64,000 nt of DNA from Burkholderiaceae bacterium (lineage in GTDB: Bacteria > Pseudomonadota > Gammaproteobacteria > Burkholderiales > Burkholderiaceae_C): assembly GCA_026125795.1 (NCBI GenBank), contig JAHCKM010000002.1, positions 248,001 to 312,000 on the forward strand. The letters run 5' to 3'. This document shows, in pieces, positions 54,067-62,098 of the stretch. The stretch's first letter is position 1. Every line of letters begins with the position of its first letter. Below the pieces are notes generated by a model. It saw only the letters and a program-made list of their open reading frames with translations. It was not told where the DNA came from and ran no database searches. A program made the translations under genes and the position numbers.

Positions 54067-54615
54067 ATGCACACGCACACCCGCGCATCATCACCGGCCA
54101 CTCCGTCGTCGCCGGCGGACGCCGAGGCCATCCTGGCCTGGGCACGTGAGCTGGCGCTTGCGACGGAGGCTGGGCCATTGCCTCCCTTTCTGCGTGGCAT
54201 GAACCTCGGTCTCCTTGGCGATGCCGAGGCCAGCGAAGGATCACGGCTTTTTGAGCGTGCGGCAACGGCGCTCGGCGCCAGAGTCACCGCCATCGTTGCC
54301 AATATTGCCGAGCTCGGTGCGGCAGGCCACGATAGCCTGATGAAAACCGCTCACATCCTCGGCCGTCTGTACGACGGCCTCGAGTGCCAGGGCTTGGAAC
54401 CCGCTCTGGTCGAGCGGCTTCGACGCACTGCGGGTGTTCCCGTGTTCAACGGCCTGGCCTTGCCGGGCCATGCCACGGCCGCACTGGCCGACAAGCTCAC
54501 TGGGTCCGCATCGACCGACGTCAAACGGCTCTTGATCCTGCAGGGATCTCTCCTTTTCGCGCTGCTGAATCATGCCCCCGCGAGCGGCAGCGTGCCGCCG
54601 GAACAAGCGCCGTGA
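54067..54615 (+). CDS. Truncated ornithine-carbamoyltransferase-like protein, catalytic motif lost
   Basis: 182 residues from ATG 54067. Residues 41-145 follow the carbamoyl-phosphate domain of ornithine carbamoyltransferase: FLRGMNLGLLGD, SRLFERAATALGARV, KTAHILGRLYDGLECQG and PVFNGLALPGHATAALADKL. The carbamoyl-phosphate motif STRTR is replaced by SEGSR (56-60), and HPxQ by HATA (135-138). The ornithine domain is missing altogether. It cannot be a working transcarbamylase. A scaffold or sensory role is suggested by the FNR-like promoter and the kinase-like neighbour; this is inference. Confidence 0.72.
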   Translation: MHTHTRASSPATPSSPADAEAILAWARELALATEAGPLPPFLRGMNLGLLGDAEASEGSRLFERAATALGARVTAIVANIAELGAAGHDSLMKTAHILGRLYDGLECQGLEPALVERLRRTAGVPVFNGLALPGHATAALADKLTGSASTDVKRLLILQGSLLFALLNHAPASGSVPPEQAP

Positions 54616-54751
54616 AGGTGCGGCGACCCTGTCGAGTGCGAGGCGCCTACGCGCCGAGTTCAAGTGCTAGGATCGATGCGCGTCAACGGGAATATGTCTG
54701 CCAAGGACGTGGCTTGTTGACATTCATGAGAGGCAGGCCGCGCAGGTTTCG

Positions 54752-55324
54752 ATGGAGACATCTCCTAACGTGACTAAGGGCGAGCAGGCCTTTGCCACCG
54801 ACGCCGCTCGGGCGTTGGAAACGGTCGTCGCAGATCTGAATAGCGCCGTCGAGCGGTTGCGCCGAGCACGGCCTGCAGGCAACGACGAGTTTGTCGAACA
54901 GCAAATGACGTCAGTGGTCGACCGCGCCGCCCGCTTGGCGACCTTGCTCGAGTGCGGCCAGCAGTCGCTCCGGCCCGATGTAGCGGGCAAGCAGGATTTC
55001 GCGGCCGACGCTGCCCGGGCATTGGAGACAGTTGTCGCGGACATGCGTAGCGCAGCCGAGCGCGTGCGCCAAGCACGACCGGCAGAAAACGACGATTTCG
55101 TCGAAGTCCAACTGAGGGCGATAGTCGCTGGTGCGGGCCAACTTGCGACCCAGTTGCTCGCGTACGCCGGCAAGCAGTCGCTCCAGCCCAAGCGACTGGC
55201 ACTGCTTCCGTTTTTGCGCGAGTTTGCGTTTCGGTTGCGTCAGGCCCTGGATCCGCGAATCGTTGTGTCGGTCGACCTCGCGCACGACTGCCCGGCCTGC
55301 AAGCCCCGAGCACGACCGATCTGA
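54752..55324 (+). CDS. Duplicated histidine-kinase-dimerisation-like protein
   Basis: 190 residues made of two copies of an about 69-residue unit (14-80 and 83-150), each starting FAxDAARALETVVAD and ending in KQSL-like QSLxP. The second copy continues LAYAGKQSLQPKRL, then LLPFLREFAFRLRQALDP, which resembles the end of the HisKA domain of hybrid kinases. The phosphoacceptor His and the ATPase domain are missing. The protein ends soon after the point where the kinase domain would begin. It may be a dimerisation fragment or a decayed kinase. Start codon choice is weakly supported. Confidence 0.6.
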   Translation: METSPNVTKGEQAFATDAARALETVVADLNSAVERLRRARPAGNDEFVEQQMTSVVDRAARLATLLECGQQSLRPDVAGKQDFAADAARALETVVADMRSAAERVRQARPAENDDFVEVQLRAIVAGAGQLATQLLAYAGKQSLQPKRLALLPFLREFAFRLRQALDPRIVVSVDLAHDCPACKPRARPI

Positions 55325-55471
55325 CCTAGCGAGGAGCGGGCCCACGCGGGCGAGCCGGCGTGAGAGTGTCGCCGGCGCGCGGCCCGCCCAAACCCCGGCC
55401 CGGCATCGATTGCGCCGCGTCGGCGCCTGCCGCACCATGGCGCCGGCGTTCGCCCGCCTCACCCAACTCCC

Positions 55472-56152
55472 ATGCGCATCCTGCTCGCCGAAGACGAACG
55501 AGAACTTGCGAACTGGCTGGTTCGCGCGCTGCAGCAGAGCGGCTTCCAGGTCGACTGGGTCGACGACGGCCGCATGGTGCGGCGCTGCCTGAAGGCCACG
55601 CGCTACGACGCGCTGGTGCTCGACCTCGGCTTGCCGGGTGTCGGCGGCCACGACGTGCTGTCGGAGCTGCGCGAGGCCGACCAGCGCCTTCCGGTGCTGA
55701 TCCTGACCGCGCGCGACTCGCTCATCGAGCGGGTCAGCACGCTCAACGAAGGGGCCGACGACTTTCTCGCCAAGCCCTTCGAGCTGGCCGAGCTGGAGGC
55801 GCGGCTGACGGCGCTGATCCGGCGTGCGCGCGGCAGCGAGCACCCGCGGCTGGCCTGCGGGCCGCTGGTCTACGACCCGTCGAGCAAGCAGTTCACCCTC
55901 GGGCATGAGGCGCTGGTGCTGACGCCGCGCGAGCATGCGGTGCTGCGCGTGCTGGTCCAGCACAGCGGCGAGCCCTTGTCGAAGCAGGAGATCATCGAGC
56001 GCGTGTTCTCCGACGAGCGCGACGTGAACCCCGAGGCGGTCGAGGTGCTGGTGCACCGCCTGCGCAAGCGCCTGGGCCGCAGCGCGGTCCAGATCACGAC
56101 GCTGCGCGGCCTGGGCTACGTGCTCGAAAGCGGGCCCGAAGGCAGCCCTTGA
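55472..56152 (+). CDS. tctD: OmpR-family response regulator
   Basis: 226 residues. The receiver has RILLAEDERE at its start and the phospho-acceptor Asp51 in DALVLDLGLPG, with LILTARD and FLAKPFELAE giving the Thr and Lys. The C-terminal winged helix has EHAVLRVLVQHSGEP and VHRLRKRLGRSAVQI. It overlaps the sensor gene as TTGA and precedes tctCBA, the TctD/TctE/TctCBA arrangement known from tricarboxylate-uptake loci. It should activate the transporter genes, and direct repeats at 57592-57608 are a candidate site. Confidence 0.9.
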   Translation: MRILLAEDERELANWLVRALQQSGFQVDWVDDGRMVRRCLKATRYDALVLDLGLPGVGGHDVLSELREADQRLPVLILTARDSLIERVSTLNEGADDFLAKPFELAELEARLTALIRRARGSEHPRLACGPLVYDPSSKQFTLGHEALVLTPREHAVLRVLVQHSGEPLSKQEIIERVFSDERDVNPEAVEVLVHRLRKRLGRSAVQITTLRGLGYVLESGPEGSP

Positions 56153-57561
56153 AGCTCGAGAGCTGGCATGCGCTGAGCCTGCGCCGCACACTGCTGCTGG
56201 TGCTGTTTCCGGGGCTGCTGGTGGTGGTCGCCGCCGAGCTCTGGCTGACCTGGCGCACCGCCGTCGACGCCGCCAACGCGGCCTACGACCGCTCGCTGCT
56301 GGGGGCGATCAAGTCGATGGATGCCAACGTCTCCACCGCGAGCGGCGGTCTCGGCGTCGAGCTGCCCTACCGCATGCTCGAGTTCTTCGAGCTCACCGCC
56401 AGCGGCAGCGTCTACTACCGTGTCGCCACCGAGGACGGCCTGGTCGAGATCGGCAATGCTGACCTGCCGCCGCCGCCGCGGCCGCTGGTGACCGGGCAGC
56501 CGCAGTTCAGCGACGCGACCTACTTCGACGAGCCCGTGCGCGTCGGCTCCTACGCACGCACGCTCGAGCGGCCGCTGGGCGGCAATCCGGTGCCGCAGCG
56601 CCTCGTGATCCAGGTGGCCGAGACCCTGCAGTCGCGCCAGGCGTTCACGCAGGCGCTGGTCTGGCAGGCGATCGCGCGCGATCTGGTGCTGGTGGTTGCG
56701 GCCACCGGCCTGCTGGTCCTTGCCGTGGCTTGGGCGCTGCGACCGCTGGCGCGCCTGCGCAGCGAGGTGCTGGCCCGGCGCCCGCAAGACCAAGGCCCGA
56801 TCTCGCCGCAGGGCATTCCGGCCGACGTGCGGCCGCTGGTCGAGGCAATCAACCACCATGTCGAACGCAACCGCCTGCAGACCGAGGCGCGCCGGCGCTT
56901 CATCGACGACGCCTCGCATCAGCTGCGCACGCCGCTCACGACGCTGGCGACCCAGGTCGGCTTCGCGTTGCGCGAGACCGATGCGCGTGAGCAGCACCGG
57001 GCCCTGGTGGCGATCCAGTCGCAGCTCGACGAGGCGGTGCGCCAGGCGAACCAGATGCTGGCGCTGGCGCGCACCGAAACGGCCGAACTCGCTCCGGAAC
57101 CGGTCGACCTCGACGCGCTCGCGCAGGCGGTGACGCGCCAGTGGTGGCCCGAGGCGCGCAGCGCCGGCGTCGACCTCGGGCTGGAGTCGGCCGCCGGCGG
57201 TGCCTGGGTGCTGGCGCAGCCCGCGCTGCTGAAGGAGGCGCTGTCGAACCTGCTGCACAACGCCATCCGATATGCGGCGCGCGGCGGGCATGTGACGGTC
57301 AAGGTGGAAGCGGGCGAAACACGCGCCCGCATCGAAGTGGTCGACGACGGTCCGGGCATCCCGCCGGACGAACTGGCGCGCGCCGGCGAGCGCTTCTTCC
57401 GCGGCAGCAATGTGCAGCAGAGCGGCACGGGGCTGGGGCTGGCGATCGTCAAGTCGATCGCCGAGCGCCTGGACGGCGAACTGCAGCTGGCTGCGGGTCC
57501 CGGTGGGCGCGGGCTGAGTGCGGCGATCGACCTGCCCGCATTGCGCACGAACACGCCCTAG
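56149..57561 (+). CDS. tctE: Sensor histidine kinase
   Basis: 470 residues from TTG 56149 overlapping tctD. Two membrane segments (residues about 12-30 and 175-200) flank a periplasmic sensor. The H-box is FIDDASHQLRTPLTTLA, the N-box LSNLLHNAIRYAARGG, and the ATP lid VVDDGPGIPPDEL with GTGLGLAIVKSIA. All catalytic blocks are present. It should sense a carboxylate outside the cell and phosphorylate TctD. A TTG start is unusual, but the 4-base overlap supports it. Confidence 0.9.
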   Translation: MKLESWHALSLRRTLLLVLFPGLLVVVAAELWLTWRTAVDAANAAYDRSLLGAIKSMDANVSTASGGLGVELPYRMLEFFELTASGSVYYRVATEDGLVEIGNADLPPPPRPLVTGQPQFSDATYFDEPVRVGSYARTLERPLGGNPVPQRLVIQVAETLQSRQAFTQALVWQAIARDLVLVVAATGLLVLAVAWALRPLARLRSEVLARRPQDQGPISPQGIPADVRPLVEAINHHVERNRLQTEARRRFIDDASHQLRTPLTTLATQVGFALRETDAREQHRALVAIQSQLDEAVRQANQMLALARTETAELAPEPVDLDALAQAVTRQWWPEARSAGVDLGLESAAGGAWVLAQPALLKEALSNLLHNAIRYAARGGHVTVKVEAGETRARIEVVDDGPGIPPDELARAGERFFRGSNVQQSGTGLGLAIVKSIAERLDGELQLAAGPGGRGLSAAIDLPALRTNTP

Positions 57562-57591
57562 GGTTACCCCTTACCTTCCGCCGATTTTTCT

Positions 57592-57608
57592 GAAAGCGGC
57601 CCGAAAGC
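57592..57608 (+). promoter_or_regulatory. Direct repeats upstream of tctC
   Basis: GAAAGC occurs at 57592-57597 and 57603-57608 with an 11-bp period (CTGAAAG-like and CCGAAAG-like half-sites). OmpR-family response regulators often bind direct repeats of about one helical turn. They lie about 77-93 bases before the tctC start, so they are a candidate TctD site. The remainder of the gap, to 57684, shows no gene. Confidence 0.45.
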
Positions 57609-57684
57609 ACCCGTTCCATAGAGTGCCTCCATCCCTGCCGTAGCACGCCGCGGGGGCCGATCCTCAAACGATGGAGACACACTG

Positions 57685-58668
57685 ATGAAGCTCATTTCCC
57701 CCCTGCTGTCGCTCGCCCTGGCCTGCGCGGCCGCCACCGCATCGGCCGCCGGCCCGCTCGAGAAGAGCGAGTGCATCGCGCCGGCCAAGCCGGGAGGCGG
57801 TTTCGACCTGACCTGCAAGCTCGCGCAATCGGCGCTGATGGACGGCAAGTTCATCGCCGACCCGATGCGCGTGACCTACATGCCCGGCGGCATCGGCGCG
57901 GTGGCCTACAACGCCGTCGTCGCGCAGCGGCCGGCCGAGAACAACACCATCGTGGCCTTCTCGGGCGGTTCGCTGCTGAACCTCGCCCAGGGCAAGTTCG
58001 GCCGCTACAACGAGGCCGACGTGCGCTGGCTGGCCGCGATCGGTGCCGACTTCGGCGCCATCATCGTCAGCGACAGCTCGCCCTTCAAGTCGCTCAAGGA
58101 CGTGCTCGCCGCCGTGAAGGCCGATCCGACCAAGGTCGTGTTCGGCGCCGGTGGCACGGTGGGAAGCCAGGACTGGATGAAGGCGGCGCTGACCGCCAAG
58201 GCCGCCGGCCTGGACCCGAAGGCGATGCGCTTCGTCGCATTCGAGGGCGGCGGCGAGGCGATCACCGCGCTGCAGGGCGGCCATGTGCATGTTTACTCCG
58301 GCGACGCGTCGGAGGCCGTGCAGCAGCAGAAGGCCGGCTCGAAGATCCGCGTGCTCGCCGTGATGGCCGACAAGCGCCTGCCCGGCGACCTGTCGAGCAT
58401 CCCCACCGCCAAGGAGCAGGGTGTGGACATCGAGTGGCCGATCATCCGCGGCTTCTACATGGGCCCGAAGGTCAGCGACGCCGACTTCAAGGTCTGGAGC
58501 GACACCTTCAAGAAGATGATGGGCACGCCGGCCTACGACAAGCTGCGTGCCGAGCGCGGCCTGTTCCCGTTCGACCTGGTCGGCGCCGAAGCCGATGCCT
58601 ACATGAAGAAGCGCGTCGGCGAATACCGCAAGCTGGTGCAGGACTTCGGCCTGCCGGTCGCCAAGTAA
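57685..58668 (+). CDS. tctC: Tripartite tricarboxylate transporter receptor
   Basis: 327 residues with a signal peptide ending near ATASA. The mature protein has PGGGFDLTCKLA, the receptor carboxylate loop, and YMPGGIGAVAYNAVV; the far end is KRVGEYRKLVQDFGLP. It binds a tri- or dicarboxylate in the periplasm and passes it to TctAB. GGAG is placed nine bases upstream. It is the first transporter gene after tctDE and is followed by tctB and tctA on the same strand. Confidence 0.93.
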   Translation: MKLISPLLSLALACAAATASAAGPLEKSECIAPAKPGGGFDLTCKLAQSALMDGKFIADPMRVTYMPGGIGAVAYNAVVAQRPAENNTIVAFSGGSLLNLAQGKFGRYNEADVRWLAAIGADFGAIIVSDSSPFKSLKDVLAAVKADPTKVVFGAGGTVGSQDWMKAALTAKAAGLDPKAMRFVAFEGGGEAITALQGGHVHVYSGDASEAVQQQKAGSKIRVLAVMADKRLPGDLSSIPTAKEQGVDIEWPIIRGFYMGPKVSDADFKVWSDTFKKMMGTPAYDKLRAERGLFPFDLVGAEADAYMKKRVGEYRKLVQDFGLPVAK

Positions 58669-58755
58669 CGCGAGCTGCGTGACCCGCCGTGCCCGGCTGG
58701 CACGGCCGGGTGCCCCTTGCCGCGCGGGACGCGGCGCCAAGCGACGGAGACTCCC

Positions 58756-59202
58756 ATGAGTGATCGCATCCTCGGTGCGGTGTGCGTGGTCGCGGCCGCG
58801 GGCATGGCCTGGGCGGCGCAGAGCTACGCCCCGGCCATCTCGTACGAACCAGTGGGTCCGCGTGCCTTTCCGCGCCTGCTGGCCGGGCTGATGGCCATCG
58901 GCGGTGCCTGGCTGGTGATCCGGCCGAGGCTGGCCGGCCATGCCTTCCAGGCCGGCGCGCTCAAGCTGATCGGGCTGAGCGCGCTCACCGTCTTCGTCTA
59001 CGCCTTGCTGTTCCAGCTGCTCGGCTTCACGCTGGCCACCGCCTTGATGGCGGTGCCGGTGGGCATGGCCTTTGGCGGTACCTGGAAGCAGTCGCTGCTC
59101 GGTGGCGCGGGCCTGGGCCTGGGCCTGTTCCTGCTGTTCGACAAGGCGCTCGACGTGGTGCTGCCTACCGGGCTGTTGAGCTTCATCCTCGGAGGCCGCT
59201 AG
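58756..59202 (+). CDS. tctB: Tripartite tricarboxylate transporter small membrane subunit
   Basis: 148 residues from ATG 58756. It has four hydrophobic segments and the GPRAFPRLLAGLMAIGG segment of TctB. It pairs with the large TctA subunit in the inner membrane. GGAG lies seven bases upstream. A GC-rich repeat-like stretch separates it from tctA. Confidence 0.85.
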   Translation: MSDRILGAVCVVAAAGMAWAAQSYAPAISYEPVGPRAFPRLLAGLMAIGGAWLVIRPRLAGHAFQAGALKLIGLSALTVFVYALLFQLLGFTLATALMAVPVGMAFGGTWKQSLLGGAGLGLGLFLLFDKALDVVLPTGLLSFILGGR

Positions 59203-59210
59203 ATGAAACG

Positions 59211-59279
59211 CGCACGCTCTCTTCGTTCGCTGCCTCCCAAGGGGGCGTTCAGTACCTTCGGAACGGCCGGGCGGTACTG
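59211..59279. repeat. Repeat-like inverted element between tctB and tctA
   Basis: The gap contains TCGCTGCCTCCCAAGGGGGCG followed by CAGTAC (59250-59255) and its complement GTACTG (59274-59279). It shares GGGGGCGTTCAG with the insertion in the SulP gene. It resembles the short intergenic repeats common in Burkholderiales. In this place it could act as an mRNA stem that affects the tctB/tctA ratio. Confidence 0.55.
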
Positions 59280-59281
59280 AG

Positions 59282-60790
59282 ATGGAGACCCTCGAACACC
59301 TGGTCAGCGGCTTCGGGGTCGCACTGGCGCCGATGAACCTGCTGGTGGCCGCCTTGGGCGCATTTCTCGGCACCGTGGTCGGCATGCTGCCGGGCCTCGG
59401 GCCGATCAACGGCGTTGCGATCCTGATGCCGCTCGCCTTCGCGCTCAAGCTGCCGCCCGAGACGGCGCTGATCCTGCTCGCCGCGGTCTACGTCGGCTGC
59501 GAGTACGGCGGCCGCATCTCGTCGATCCTGCTCAACGTGCCGGGCGACGCCGGCGCGATCATGACCACGCTCGACGGTTATCCGATGGCACGCAAGGGCC
59601 TGGGCGGCGTGGCGCTGTCGATCTCGGCCTGGAGCTCGTTCATCGGCTCGATGGTCGCGACGGTCGGCATCGTGATGTTCGCGCCGCTGCTGGCGCGCTG
59701 GGCGCTCGCCTTCGGGCCGGCCGAGTACTTCGCGCTGATGTGCTTCGCCTTCGCCTGCATCGCCGGGCTGATGGGCGATGCGCCGATGAAAGCGGGTCTG
59801 GCGGCGGTGATCGGGCTGTCGCTGTCGACGGTGGGGCTGGACTCCAACTCGGGTGTCTACCGCTTCACCGGCGGCGACGTGCACCTGTCCGACGGCATCC
59901 AGTTCATCGTCGTCGTGATCGGCGTGTTCTCGATCAGCGAGATCCTGCTGATGCTCGAGCACCAGCACAGCAGCGCCGGGATGATCAAGGAGACCGGCCG
60001 CAAGCTGTTCAGCTGGGCCGAGCAGAAGCTCAGCTGGTGGCCGTCGCTGCGCTCGAGCGTGGTCGGCTTCGTGGTCGGCGTGCTGCCGGGTGCCGGCGCC
60101 ACGATCGCCAGCGCGATGACCTACTCGATGGAAAAGCGCCTGGCCGGTGCCGGCGGCACATTCGGCGCAGGCGACATCCGCGGCGTGGCCGCACCCGAGG
60201 CGGCAAACAACGCGTCGGCGGCCGGCTCCTTCGTGCCGATGCTCACGCTCGGCGTGCCGGGTTCGGGCACCACCGCGGTGATGGTGGGCGCGCTGGCGCT
60301 CTACAACATCACGCCGGGGCCGGCGTTGTTCACGCAGCAGCCGGTGCTGGTGTGGGGCCTGATCGCCTCGCTGTTCGTCGCCAACGTGATCCTGCTGGCG
60401 ATCAACATCCCGCTGGTGGGCGCCTTCATCAAGGTGCTGAGCGTGCCGAACTGGCTGCTGGTGCCCGGCATCCTGGCGGTCAGCACCGTCGGTGTGTATG
60501 CGGTGCATGCGACCACCTTCGACCTGATGCTGATGGCCGGCTTCGGCTTTGCCGGCTATCTGCTGCGCAAGCAGGGCGTGCCGATGGCGCCGCTGATCCT
60601 AGGCTTCGTGCTCGGCGACCTGATGGAGCAGAACCTGCGCCGCGCGCTGTCGATCACGAACGGCGAAATCGGCATCCTGTTCGAAAGCCCGATCTCGATC
60701 GGCCTGTGGATCGGCGCCGCGGCGATGGTGATCGTGCCGCCGCTGATGCGGGCGCTCGTGCGCCACAAACCGGCGGTCGCGCCCGCCTGA
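59282..60790 (+). CDS. tctA: Tripartite tricarboxylate transporter large membrane subunit
   Basis: 502 residues with about 12 hydrophobic segments. The conserved TctA loops are GTVVGMLPGLGPINGVAILMP near residues 35-55 and VVGVLPGAGATIASAMTYSMEKR near 260-282. It forms the carrier of the secondary transporter with TctB, coupled to the TctC receptor. Its stop is 15 bases before the ACL-like small gene, so uptake and the CoA-ligase-like enzyme are co-transcribed. Confidence 0.94.
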   Translation: METLEHLVSGFGVALAPMNLLVAALGAFLGTVVGMLPGLGPINGVAILMPLAFALKLPPETALILLAAVYVGCEYGGRISSILLNVPGDAGAIMTTLDGYPMARKGLGGVALSISAWSSFIGSMVATVGIVMFAPLLARWALAFGPAEYFALMCFAFACIAGLMGDAPMKAGLAAVIGLSLSTVGLDSNSGVYRFTGGDVHLSDGIQFIVVVIGVFSISEILLMLEHQHSSAGMIKETGRKLFSWAEQKLSWWPSLRSSVVGFVVGVLPGAGATIASAMTYSMEKRLAGAGGTFGAGDIRGVAAPEAANNASAAGSFVPMLTLGVPGSGTTAVMVGALALYNITPGPALFTQQPVLVWGLIASLFVANVILLAINIPLVGAFIKVLSVPNWLLVPGILAVSTVGVYAVHATTFDLMLMAGFGFAGYLLRKQGVPMAPLILGFVLGDLMEQNLRRALSITNGEIGILFESPISIGLWIGAAAMVIVPPLMRALVRHKPAVAPA

Positions 60791-60805
60791 ACCTGGAGAG
60801 ACGCG

Positions 60806-62086
60806 ATGCAACTCACCGGACTGCTGCATGGCGCGCCGCTGCTGCGGCATGTCGACTTCCCGACCGCCGAGGTGCTGGGCCCCGATGCCTCCGAAGACCA
60901 GATCGCCGAGCTGATCAAGCGCCACGGCCAGGTCTTCGTCAAGCCGCTGTTCAAGGGCGGCGTCGGCAAGAAGGGCAAGTCGGGCCTGATCGGCCGCGCC
61001 ACCGACCTGCGCGGCGCGCTGGCCGAGAAGGAGCGGCTCTACTTCGCCGAGCATCGCCACGGCAACGTGCGCGCCAAGGCCAACGGCGTCACCTTCGAGG
61101 GCGGCGTGCCGGCCGAGCACGAGGTCTACTTCTCGATCACCGACGACACGCGCTTTCGGGCGCCGACGATCACGATCACGCACCGCGGCGGCGTGGACAT
61201 CGAGGAGCTCGACAAGTCCGAGATCGTCACCGTGCCCTTCGATGCGCTGACCGGGCTGAAGGCCTTCGTCGTCGCCAACGCACTCGGCGACATCGGCGCG
61301 CCGCGCGAGATCGTCTCGCCGCTGGTGCAGCACCTGCCCAGGCTGTGGGAGCTGCTGCACCACTACGGCATGACGACGCTCGAGCTGAACCCGATCCGCA
61401 TGCGCCCGGACGGCAAGGGCCGGCTGACGCCGGTGGCCTGCGACTTCAAGTGCGGCTTCGACCGCGACGACCCGCGCGTCGCGCGGCTCGGCCTGCCGGC
61501 GCACCTGTTCGCGGCCGACGTCGGCGCCTTCGAGCAGGAGGTCAACGAGCTGCGCACGCACCAGGGCCAGTCGGACGTGTTCGTCATCAACGAGCGCGGT
61601 ACCATCCTCGCGCCGACCTTCGGCGGCGGCGCGAACAGCCTGGTCACCGAGGTGCTCGGCGAAGCGGCCAGCATCAGCTCCGACTTCGGCGGCAACCCGC
61701 CCTACGAAAAGATGAAGGAGGTGGCGCGCATCTGCTACCGCCACTTCCTGAAGCAGTCGAACGTGCTGTTCATCATCGGCGGCAAGTCGAACAACACCGA
61801 CATCCACGAAACCCTGCGCGCGATGGGCGACGCGCTGCGCGAGCATTTCTCCACCCAGGGTGCGACGCCGCTGTACGTGGTGGTCGGCCGCGGCGGGCCC
61901 AACCTGATCCGCGGTTTCGGCGCGCTCGCCGACACCTGCGATGCGCTCGGGCTGCCCTATCGCTTCTTCGGCTTCGACAGCGCGATCTCCGAGGTCGTCA
62001 ACTACGCCAAGAGGATCGACGACTGGATGAGGGCCGGTGGCCGCGAGGCCGTCGCACGCCGGCTCGGCCTGCAGGCCGGCGCCTGA
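60806..62086 (+). CDS. ATP-grasp CoA-ligase-type subunit resembling ATP-citrate lyase small subunit
   Basis: 426 residues from ATG 60806 with GGAGAG upstream. The N-terminal half is an ATP-grasp domain (QVFVKPLFKGGVGKKGKSGLI, then TTLELNPIRMRPDGKGRL). The C-terminal half resembles the citrate-binding domain of ATP-citrate lyase (ILAPTFGGGANSLVTEVLGE, then GGKSNNTDIHETLRAMGDAL). The length fits AclB-type subunits of about 400 residues. It should form an acyl-CoA from a tricarboxylate with ATP. The linkage to tctCBA suggests that the imported tricarboxylate is the substrate; citrate itself is not proven. Confidence 0.8.
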   Translation: MQLTGLLHGAPLLRHVDFPTAEVLGPDASEDQIAELIKRHGQVFVKPLFKGGVGKKGKSGLIGRATDLRGALAEKERLYFAEHRHGNVRAKANGVTFEGGVPAEHEVYFSITDDTRFRAPTITITHRGGVDIEELDKSEIVTVPFDALTGLKAFVVANALGDIGAPREIVSPLVQHLPRLWELLHHYGMTTLELNPIRMRPDGKGRLTPVACDFKCGFDRDDPRVARLGLPAHLFAADVGAFEQEVNELRTHQGQSDVFVINERGTILAPTFGGGANSLVTEVLGEAASISSDFGGNPPYEKMKEVARICYRHFLKQSNVLFIIGGKSNNTDIHETLRAMGDALREHFSTQGATPLYVVVGRGGPNLIRGFGALADTCDALGLPYRFFGFDSAISEVVNYAKRIDDWMRAGGREAVARRLGLQAGA

Positions 62087-62098
62087 GGAGGACCCACG

